A DNA stretch of 5,370 bases from Candidatus Endoriftia persephone str. Hot96_1+Hot96_2. Lineage in GTDB: Bacteria; Pseudomonadota; Gammaproteobacteria; Chromatiales; Chromatiaceae. Positions 1-5,370 of this stretch are shown here, piece after piece (position 1 is the first letter of the stretch; the number at the start of each line of letters is the position of its first letter). The stretch spans positions 1 through 5,370 of the forward strand of contig AASF01002050.1 in NCBI GenBank assembly GCA_000168735.1. Direction: 5' to 3'. A model generated the notes under the pieces. It was given only the letters and a program-made list of their open reading frames with translations. It made no database searches and was not told where the DNA came from. A program made the position numbers and the translations under genes.

Positions 1-1
1 G

Positions 2-290
2 ATCAAAAATGCTCAAGAGGCGACCGCCGATGATGGTTTTGTGCGCCTTGCAGATGGACGAAAAGGGTGGAGAACTGTGGGTCACGATCAGTGACAACGG
101 CTCGGGAATGGAGGCCGGTTTCATCCGTGACAGGCTGTTTCAGCCCTTTGAGACGACAAAAGGTAACGCGGGAATGGGCATTGGTGTCTATGAAAGCCGA
201 GAATTTATTCGCAGTTTGGGGGGAGTGATCACAGTTGAGAGTGAGGTGGGAAGAGGAACAGTATTCACGCTTAGGCTTCCTGGGCGGTAA
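2..290 (+). CDS. prsK: PrsK, PEP-CTERM system sensor histidine kinase, C-terminal part (5' partial, frameshifted)
   Basis: This is the ATP-binding (HATPase_c) end of a membrane histidine kinase that phosphorylates PrsR. About 95 residues are present and the sensor, membrane and H-box regions lie left of the window. The N-box (IKNAQEATADDGF) is read in frame 2 at 2-46. The rest is in frame 3 from 48 to the TAA at 288-290, with the G1 box DNGSGM, the LFQPFETTKG segment and a GMGIG glycine box, ending in the usual GTVFTLRLP strand. One extra base near 47 separates the two parts; removing it gives a smooth FVRLQMDEKGGELWVTI join. The GMGIG(V)YESREF wording and the position directly before PrsR point to PrsK rather than a generic NtrB/ZraS-type kinase. 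An ATG at 9 in frame 3 is internal to the N-box region and is not a real start. The family assignment rests on motif recall and gene context. Confidence 0.9.
   Translation, partial: SKMLKRRPPMMVLCALQMDEKGGELWVTISDNGSGMEAGFIRDRLFQPFETTKGNAGMGIGVYESREFIRSLGGVITVESEVGRGTVFTLRLPGR
47..47 (+). other. Apparent +1 frameshift in prsK
   Basis: The reading frame moves from 2 (N-box) to 3 (G1 box onward). One excess C in the CC doublet at 46-47 is the most economical explanation; the exact base is uncertain within roughly 44-70. Frame 2 otherwise runs into a TGA shortly after. Confidence 0.85.
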
Positions 291-359
291 TGTCCAGCCG
301 TCCCCGGACGGCATGCGATCGGGCGCAGTGGCGGAACGCTCTAGGGACCTGAAGCGAAT

Positions 360-364
360 AGGGA
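360..364 (+). promoter_or_regulatory. Ribosome binding site of prsR
   Basis: AGGGA sits six bases before the ATG at 371 and supports that start. The choice matters because the receiver domain begins here in a different frame from the longer downstream open frame. Starting at 371 recovers the [14 protein letters not shown] strand of the receiver fold. Confidence 0.6.
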
Positions 365-370
365 ATCGAG

Positions 371-1716
371 ATGTTAAGACCACTTCTAATCGTTGAGGAT
401 GATCCGGGTCTGCAGAGTCAGCTGCGCTGGTGTTTTGACTGGCTATGACGCCAAGATTGCTGGACACCGGGAGTCAGCCATTGCGGCGCTGAGGCGTTTC
501 ACTCCCCCGGTGGTGACCCTCGATCTGGGGTTGCCGCCCGATCCTGCCAACGTCAGCGAGGGGCTGCTTACACTGAAACAGATCCTCTCCCTCGCACCCC
601 ATACTAAGGTTATCGTGGTGACCGGCAACGATGACCGGTTGAATGCGCTGAAGTCACTCGAATTTGGCGCCTATGACTTCTACCAGAAGCCGATTGACCC
701 GGAAGTGCTGAAGGTTATTATCGATCGGGCCTATCAGCTCTATGAGTTGGAAGCGGAGAATCGTGCCTTTTCCGCCCAGCAGAGGATGACCCCACTCGAT
801 GGGGTGATTGCATCGAGCACCGAGATGATCTCCGTCTGCCGGGTGATCGAGAGGGTGAGCCCAACCGATGCAACAGTGCTGCTGCTGGGGGAGAGTGCCA
901 CCGGCAAAGAGGTGTTGGCGAAGGCGGTCCATGACCTGAGCGACCGTTCGGAGAACAAGTTTGTTGCGATTAACTGCGCCTCGATCCCTGAGACTTTTGT
1001 TGGAGAGCGAGCTTTTTGGCTACGAGAAGGGCGCCTTCACCGGAGCAGCCAAGCGTACCCTTGGCAAGATAGAGACCGCTACCGGTGGCACCCTGTTTCT
1101 GGATGAGATCGGTGACATGCCGATTGGCCTACAGGCGAAGCTGCTCAGGTTCCTCCAGGAGCGAGTCATCGAACGAGTGGGTGGACGTGAAGTAGTGCCG
1201 GTCGACGTGCGCGTAGTCTGCGCCACCAACCGTAATCTGGAGGAGATGATCCAGAGCAGCGAGTTTCGCGAGGATCTCTTCTATCGAGTCAGCGAGATCA
1301 CCATCAATATCCCGCCGCTGCGTGAGCGTGAGGGGGATGCGGTGATGCTGGCTTGGGCGTTTCTGGCGAAATTTGCATCGCAGAATTCGAGCAAGGTGCG
1401 CGGCTTTTCCAAAGAGGCGCTGCAGGCGATCGAGAGCTACTTCTGGCCGGGCAATGTGCGTGAGATGATGAATAAGGTCAAGCGGGCGGTGATCATGGCT
1501 GAAGGGTCGCAGATTACCCCAGAGGAGCTGCAGTTGAGTAGTGGCGGTGAGAATCTCCTGCCGTTTAATCTGCGTGAGGTGCGCGAGCGGGCCGAAGCCA
1601 AGGCGGTGGAGCGCGCATTGAACTATGTTGAAGGGAATGTCTCGAAGGCGGCCGAGTTGCTTGGGGTGAGTCGGCCGACACTCTATGACCTCGTGAACAA
1701 GCATGACCTCAAATAA
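371..1716 (+). CDS. prsR: PrsR, sigma-54-dependent PEP-CTERM system response regulator (two frameshifts)
   Basis: This NtrC-type activator receives phosphate from PrsK and opens sigma-54 promoters of PEP-CTERM-related genes. Three segments read as one 447-residue protein: 371-439 (frame 2), 441-995 (frame 3) and 997-1716 (frame 1). The receiver domain (about 1-125) has the acidic pair D10/D11, phosphoacceptor D51 in [10 protein letters not shown]84 in VVTG and K106 in YQKP. The AAA+ domain (about 140-370) has a Walker A GESATGKE, the sigma-54 contact loop GAFTGA (bases 1030-1047), Walker [11 protein letters not shown] and the LFYRV/PPLRERE region. A Fis-type helix-turn-helix closes the protein ([20 protein letters not shown]). 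The length matches the family at about 450. The GGVSEG-like stretch (here NVSEG) and TGNDDR fit the PEP-CTERM subfamily. Its last 14 bases overlap xrtA. Whether the broken frame is biological is doubtful, because both joins are single extra bases. Confidence 0.95.
440..440 (+). other. Apparent +1 frameshift in prsR receiver domain
   Basis: Frame 2 reads LRWCFD and then meets TGA at 446-448. Skipping T440 continues in frame 3 as [13 protein letters not shown], the expected next helix of the receiver. An overcall in the T run at 433-436 is possible but gives a poorer join. Confidence 0.88.
995..998 (+). other. Apparent +1 frameshift in prsR AAA+ domain
   Basis: A run of four T follows ATCCCTGAGAC. 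With three T the protein reads [20 protein letters not shown], the standard sigma-54 activator sequence. With four, frame 3 runs on to an unrelated tail and stops at 1106. Confidence 0.93.
1703..1716 (+). other. prsR/xrtA 14-base coding overlap
   Basis: The xrtA ATG (1703-1705) lies inside the last codons of prsR, whose TAA is at 1714-1716. No AGGAG-like site is seen just upstream, so ribosomes finishing prsR probably re-initiate here. This ties exosortase synthesis to its regulator. Confidence 0.8.
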
Positions 1717-3236
1717 CCTTGCCGAAACCGGTGCGAGGTTTTTTTGGAACGGGCAGGCACTGTTGCTGGTGTCTGCTCTGCTGGTGCCGTTTGTTGCTTA
1801 TTACCCTTCCCTGGAGCGGCTGGTTGAGCTCTGGTCGGATAAGGGCTCTGTCCTCTCCCACGGCTTTCTGCTGTTTCCCATCTCACTCTATCTCTTCTAC
1901 CAAGCGCTTCGGCAGACGGCGCCGGGATTGCGCATCCAGCCCAGCCTGCTGGGTATTTCGTTCCTGCTGGGTGCGACATTGCTCTGGCTGCTGGCCGGGC
2001 TGGTCTACATCGAGTCGGTGCAGCAGGCGGCGTTCGTGTTGGTTCTGCTCGGGGTTGTTGTGAGTCTGCTGGGGGTGCGGCAGGCGCTCCCGTTCTTCTT
2101 TCCGATTCTGCTGCTGCTGAGTGTGGTGCCTGTCTGGCAGGTATTGACCCCCTATCTGCAGACCGCGTCGGCTATTGTCTCGGCACAGCTGCTTGATGTA
2201 ACTGGTTTCACCACGGTGCGCGAAGGCTATCTGATTCTTATCCCTGACGGTGTTTTCGAAGTGGAAGAGGGGTGCAGTGGACTCAAGTATCAGCTGACGG
2301 CGGTTACTATCGCGTTTCTCTATGCCAAAGTGAACGGTTTCAACCTCAGGCAGATGTTGATCTACGCCGTGATCGCCTCGGGGATGGCATTCCTAGCGAA
2401 TATTGTGCGGATCTATAGCGTGGTGGCAATTGGCTACTTTACTGGCATGCAAAACCCCGTGGTGCAGGATCACGATACCCTGGGGTGGGTCGTGTTCGCC
2501 CTCTTCATCTTCGTACTGCTGGTCTATCTGGGACGCCTGTTTCCGCCACAGGCGGAGAAAGAAAGCTGTAGATCCAGAGGCTGATGCACCGGTTGCCCTG
2601 ACGCGATGGCCTGTGCTGGGTGGCGTGGTACTGGTCAGTATGCTCGGACCTCTGCTGGCCTTGGCCTACAGTGTTTCAGCAGAGACTGCGGACAGCCTTC
2701 GCTGGCGGCTGCCAGAGCAGGTCGGTGACTGGCAGTTGCAGGCCCGCCGCCTGACTCAGGTGGCAACCGAAGTGGCAGCAGGGGCGATCTGGGTGCTCCA
2801 AGGGCGTTATCTGTCGCATCAGGATAGCGTGGATCTGTTTATCACCCACTTTGAAAAGCAGGCACAGGATAAAGAGGCGGTTCACGTCGACAACAAGATT
2901 TTCAGTGGAGAAAGGTGGGCCCGTGTGTCACGCCAGCAGCGGCAGGTTGTGCTGGCGGATGGCAGTCACCTGCCAGTGGAGGCGTCGCTGATCAAAGGCG
3001 GCGGGCAGGCCTCGCAGCGTCTGGTGTGGCGATGGTATGGTACCGCGGGGCACCGGGTGGCCAGTGGCAGCAGAGCCAAGCTCTGGAATCTCTATGGAAC
3101 CTTGACCGGGTCGCCGGCTATCTCAGTCGTGCTTGTCAGTACACCGGTGACGTCAGAGCAGCAGGATGCTGAAGCCGTGCTGATGGCGTTTTTGTCGCAG
3201 TTTGTGACAGATGTAGAGACAGCACTTTCCCGTTGA
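1703..3236 (+). CDS. xrtA: XrtA, exosortase A with C-terminal EpsI-like domain (one frameshift)
   Basis: This polytopic inner-membrane cysteine transpeptidase recognises C-terminal PEP-CTERM signals on exported proteins. Read as 1703-2563 (frame 2) plus 2565-3236 (frame 3), it is 510 residues, matching the usual length of about 500 for XrtA with a fused EpsI domain. Residues 1-280 hold about eight hydrophobic segments (about 17-34, 50-68, 80-103, 108-126, 128-150, 196-210, 217-246, 260-280). The catalytic set is visible: Cys191 in EEGCSGLKY, Arg236 in LANIVRI and His257 in QDHDTLGW. A further membrane segment ([16 protein letters not shown]) leads into the periplasmic EpsI-like domain. The start ATG overlaps the prsR end by 14 bases and has no clear Shine-Dalgarno, suggesting translational coupling. 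Assignment to XrtA rather than another exosortase class rests largely on PrsK/PrsR/PrsT as neighbours. The alternative is two genes, exosortase ending at 2584 and a separate epsI. Confidence 0.92.
2558..2565 (+). other. Apparent +1 frameshift between exosortase and EpsI parts of xrtA
   Basis: Frame 2 reads [11 protein letters not shown] and then a short unrelated tail to the TGA at 2582-2584. Skipping one A around 2562-2564 (GAAAGAAAG) continues in frame 3 as [16 protein letters not shown]. The same direction and size as the other joins supports an overcall. Confidence 0.75.
2640..3236 (+). other. EpsI-like (DUF3485) domain region of XrtA
   Basis: Frame 3 encodes a hydrophobic anchor ([12 protein letters not shown]) and then a periplasmic domain of about 180 residues. 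EpsI-type landmarks are an early LPEQVGDWQ, a central [16 protein letters not shown] (counterpart of the family's aromatic-rich 'Y..Y..Q..G.E' strand), and a late [14 protein letters not shown] followed by AKLWNLYG. EpsI accompanies exosortases, often as a fused C-terminal part in XrtA; its biochemical role is not established. The in-frame ATG at 2640 lies inside the anchor and has no ribosome binding site, so an independent gene starting there is unlikely. Confidence 0.8.
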
Positions 3237-3260
3237 CCCTGAAGACAGACTCGATTTTGA

Positions 3261-3275
3261 TGGACCCACAATCGC
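3261..3275 (+). promoter_or_regulatory. Weak sigma-54-like -24/-12 element upstream of prsT
   Basis: TGG at 3261-3263 and GC at 3274-3275 have the exact GG-N10-GC spacing of sigma-54 promoters, and a T-rich stretch follows. Only the invariant core matches; the intervening CAC and TT positions of the consensus are poor. PrsR is a sigma-54 activator, so the location is suggestive. However, the predicted start near 3287 would cut into the ribosome binding site at 3284-3290. Chance occurrence is quite possible. Confidence 0.25.
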
Positions 3276-3283
3276 TTTTAGCC

Positions 3284-3290
3284 AGGGGAA
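3284..3290 (+). promoter_or_regulatory. Ribosome binding site of prsT
   Basis: AGGGGAA precedes the ATG at 3300 by nine bases. It selects a start that supplies the positively charged n-region (MKYKNLMQMRGR) of the lipoprotein signal, which the later open frame lacks. Confidence 0.6.
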
Positions 3291-3299
3291 GTTAGCAAG

Positions 3300-5370
3300 A
3301 TGAAGTATAAAAACCTCATGCAGATGCGCGGCAGGCCGGTTGCACTGGGCGGCTGTGGTTTTGCTGGTTTTTATCACTGGATGTAGCGGTGGAAATGAAA
3401 CGGAGCGGATGGCAAAGGCTGGTGAGCATCTGCAGAATGATGAGCCTGCCAAAGCGATCATCGAGCTGAAAAATGTCTTGCAGAGCAACGCCTCGAATGA
3501 TCAGGCGCGCGTTATGTTGGCCGACTCTTATCTCGCAGTCGGGGATGGGAAGTCAGCGGAAAAAGAGCTGAAGAGGGCGGCCGAATTGGGTGTTCCAGAG
3601 TCAGATCTACTGTCTCGAAAGGCACAGGCGCTACTCGCGCAGCATCAGTATGACAGAATTCTGGAAGAGCTGGATCCACAGCAGATCTCCGGAAGTGACA
3701 GGAAATATCTGTTGGTGGCGTATGCTGAGGCCCGTTTGGCAAAAGGGGAGGAGGCTGAGGCGGCGTCCCTGCTGGAAGCGGCGTTGGGTATCGATCCGGC
3801 CTTTCCCAAGGCATTGGTCGGCATGGCGCGGATCAATGTCATGCGGGAGAATCTGGAGACGGCTGTCACACAGTGCCAGAAGGCCGTATTGCAGGATCCA
3901 GGCTTCACTGAAGGTTATCTCGTGATGGGGGCGATCCATTTTCAGCGGTCAGAGAGTTTGATACGGCTGAGATCGCCTTTGAGAAGGCGATGGAGTCGCT
4001 GAGCGAGCTCATTTTTCTCCAAGCAGCATTTCGCTGCTCATGTCTCGTTGATCCAGACCCTGCTGGCAGAGAAGAGGCTTGAAAAAGCCGCGACGCGGGA
4101 TAGCGGCGTTTCGAAAGATCCTCCCGGAACATCCGATCGGAGCCTATTTTTCCGGCCTTCATCACTTTATGGTGGAAGAGTATGAGGCGGCTGAGGGCGA
4201 GTTGAAACAGGTCATAAGCGCTTCGCCAGATCATCTTCCCACCCTGCTGCTGCTTGGCTCTGTTCATTTCGCCAGACAGAACTATGAACAGGCAAATGCC
4301 TATCTTAGCCAGTATGTGAATAAAGTCCCCAATCACCTGCAGGCAAGAAAACTGCTGGGTATGACACGCCTGAAACTCAACCAGCACGAGAGTGCTCTGG
4401 AGGCACTTGAGCCCGCACTGGATAATGCCGGTGGGGATGTGGAAATCCTGAAACTGATCGGTAATGCCGCCAGCCGTTCGGGGGATCACCTCTCAGGCAC
4501 CCGGTATCTGGAACAGGCGGTGAAGGCTGATCCGGGAAACAGCGCGATTCGAGAGGAACTTGCCAAGGCCTATCTGCGCAAAGGCTCAATTGACCAGGCG
4601 ATCGAGGAGTTGGAGACGCTGTCGGATGCCGATCTGCCAAAAAATCGGCTGATGCTGATCTATGCTTATCTGAGAAAAAAAGAATTCAGTGAGGCGATTA
4701 AGCTGACCGACGAACTGACTCGCTGAAACTCCCAACTCGCCGATGTTGACGACCCTAAAAGGCACGTATTCATGTGATGCAGGGTAAACGGTTGACAGGA
4801 CGTACGCAGTTGCTACAGGCCCTGACAATTCGAGCCAGGCTATCTTCCAGCCCATTTCGCGCTGGCCCGGTTTGAGCTTGAGGGGGGTAGCTTGGGGAGT
4901 GCAAAGAAGCGATTCAAAAAGATTCTTGAGCTGGATGCCAGGAACGTGACTGCCATGCTCGGCCTGTCGCAGATTGCTGATAAGCAGGGAGACCAGCAGC
5001 AGGCGGAGCAGTGGGTGGAGCGGGCGAGAGAGGCAGATCAGAACGCAACTTTACCGCGCTATATCCTGGCAAGGCACTATCTAAAACGAGGCGAACGCAG
5101 CAAAGCCAATGCGATTCTTGGCGAGCTCGAACGTATCAATCCGGACAACCCTGTCTTCCTCCTGTTGATGGGCAATTCGAAGATGCAGGCCGGTGACTAT
5201 GCCGGTGCTTCCCATTATCTTTCGATGCTGGTCCGATAAGAACCCACAGTCGATCTCAGGCTATCTGGGGTTGGCCGGGGCGGAACAGAGGATGGGGCGG
5301 CTCTCCAGCGCCAAACACGTACTGGAGAAGCTGCTAGAGATCCAGCCCGACAATGTCAGAGGCAAAGTTA
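3300..5370 (+). CDS. prsT: PrsT, PEP-CTERM system TPR-repeat lipoprotein (3' partial, many frameshifts)
   Basis: A large exported protein of tandem tetratricopeptide repeats found beside PrsK/PrsR/XrtA; its role is unsettled, probably a scaffold for envelope or exopolysaccharide assembly. Segments that read as one protein are 3300-3335, 3337-3954, 3957-4013, 4015-4098, 4100-4723, 4725-4766, 4768-4830, 4832-5233 and 5235 to the edge, about 687 residues. The family is roughly 900 or more, so the C-terminus lies right of the window. A signal peptide (basic n-region, then AAVVLLVFITGC) has a lipobox with the lipidated Cys near residue 28 (codon 3382-3384), predicting a lipoprotein. TPR motifs recur throughout, for example GARINVMRENLETA-like helices, SVHFARQNYEQANAYL, KAYLRKGSIDQAIEEL and GNSKMQAGDYAGASHYL, with G8/A20/A27/P32 spacing. 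That spacing confirms several of the repaired joins. No in-frame nonsense codon remains after repair. A generic TPR lipoprotein is the alternative; the neighbours argue for PrsT. Confidence 0.92.
3327..3340 (+). other. Apparent +1 frameshift in prsT signal peptide
   Basis: Frame 3 from the ATG gives MKYKNLMQMRGR and reaches a TAG at 3384-3386. Frame 1 gives LHWAAVVLLVFITGC with no good start of its own. Joining them with one base skipped (for instance C3336) makes a normal lipoprotein signal. Confidence 0.85.
3951..3956 (+). other. Apparent +2 frameshift in prsT at an AG repeat
   Basis: AGAGAG precedes TTTGATACGG. Removing one AG gives GAIHFQRSEFDTAEIAFEKA, which places TPR positions G8, A20, F24 and A27 exactly. 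This is the only event that is not a single base. Confidence 0.8.
4012..4016 (+). other. Apparent +1 frameshift in prsT at T5 run
   Basis: With four T instead of five the protein continues ESLSELIFSKQHFAAHVSL in frame 1. Otherwise frame 3 gives an unrelated tail that ends at a TGA at 4080-4082. Confidence 0.85.
4097..4099 (+). other. Apparent +1 frameshift in prsT at G3 run
   Basis: Skipping one G joins RLEKAATR (frame 1) to IAAFRKILPEHP (frame 2). The join places TPR A20 and P32 at the correct spacing. Confidence 0.85.
4724..4724 (+). other. Apparent +1 frameshift in prsT, false TGA
   Basis: Frame 2 ends LTDELTR at a TGA (4724-4726). Skipping T4724 continues in frame 3 as ETPNSPMLTTLKGT, a normal inter-repeat loop and next TPR helix. 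Confidence 0.85.
4767..4767 (+). other. Apparent +1 frameshift in prsT
   Basis: Skipping T4767 turns frame 3 LKGT into frame 1 IHVMQGKRLTGRTQLLQALTI. GTIHVMQGK parallels the GAIHFQR of the earlier repeat and keeps TPR spacing. Confidence 0.82.
4831..4831 (+). other. Apparent +1 frameshift in prsT
   Basis: Skipping C4831 joins QALTI (frame 1) to EPGYLPAHFALARFELEGG (frame 2), a textbook end of one TPR and start of the next, with P32 in place. Confidence 0.88.
5234..5237 (+). other. Apparent +1 frameshift in prsT, false TAA
   Basis: Frame 2 stops at a TAA (5237-5239) after YLSMLVR. Skipping one base gives YLSMLVDKNPQSISGYLG in frame 3, which stays open to the window edge with further TPR-like sequence. 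Confidence 0.87.

Noticed and set aside
1..4. GATC at the very left edge as a cloning-site boundary
   Set aside because: It could be a Sau3AI/MboI end, but a four-base site at an edge is easily chance and supports nothing further.
298..311. CCGTC/GACGG hairpin just after prsK as a terminator
   Set aside because: The stem is only five base pairs with a four-base loop and no T run follows, so termination between prsK and prsR is not supported.
1129..1704. Long open frame on the minus strand opposite prsR
   Set aside because: It is a shadow of the strongly conserved AAA+ and HTH coding sequence and shows no recognisable domain.
3252..3279. CGATT/AATCG inverted repeat followed by CTTTTA as a terminator after xrtA
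   Set aside because: A five-base stem with a 13-base loop is too weak, and the short T tract is not convincing.
3905..4489. Long minus-strand open frame opposite prsT
   Set aside because: It lies opposite recognisable TPR coding sequence, has no family resemblance and no ribosome binding site was noted.
1..5370. Programmed ribosomal frameshifting as the cause of the frame changes
   Set aside because: Twelve different sites with no shared slippery motif or downstream structure, in four unrelated proteins, do not fit a programmed mechanism.
1..5370. A decayed pseudogene locus
   Set aside because: Catalytic and binding motifs are intact, no nonsense codons remain after repair, and all indels have the same sign.

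Overview
The window carries the regulatory and sorting core of a PEP-CTERM/exosortase A system. This is the machinery that Gram-negative, biofilm- or floc-forming Proteobacteria use to process surface proteins together with exopolysaccharide. All genes are on the + strand: the C-terminal end of the sensor kinase PrsK (2-290), the sigma-54-dependent response regulator PrsR (371-1716), exosortase XrtA with a C-terminal EpsI-like domain (1703-3236), and the N-terminal three quarters of the TPR lipoprotein PrsT (3300 to the right edge). The moderately GC-rich coding sequence and the family types fit a gamma- or betaproteobacterium. I cannot name the genus from sequence alone.

The main complication is that no gene is intact in one reading frame. 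I found 12 places where the protein continues in another frame. Removing 13 bases in total (11 single-base and one two-base excess) gives one continuous protein per gene: PrsK tail 95 aa, PrsR 447 aa, XrtA-EpsI 510 aa, PrsT at least 687 aa. Every event is an excess of bases, none needs an added base, and the repaired frames hold no nonsense codon. That points to sequencing or assembly overcalls rather than gene decay. Automatic ORF calling would instead report about a dozen fragments.

Layout: 2-290 is the kinase catalytic tail. 291-370 is a short gap with a plausible ribosome binding site for prsR. prsR overlaps the start of xrtA by 14 bases, so these two are probably translationally coupled. 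A 63-base gap (3237-3299) before prsT holds its ribosome binding site and a weak sigma-54-like -24/-12 match. No RNA gene, mobile element, CRISPR array or convincing terminator was seen, and no stretch longer than about 80 bases lacks a gene.

How the genes would work together (family knowledge plus inference): PrsK phosphorylates PrsR, and PrsR activates sigma-54 promoters of PEP-CTERM genes. XrtA recognises the C-terminal PEP-CTERM signal in the inner membrane and cleaves or transfers the substrates. PrsT is a TPR lipoprotein that co-occurs with the system and whose exact role is unsettled. No PEP-CTERM substrate or glycosyltransferase gene lies in the window. The system is a known type; I do not see evidence of an undescribed one.
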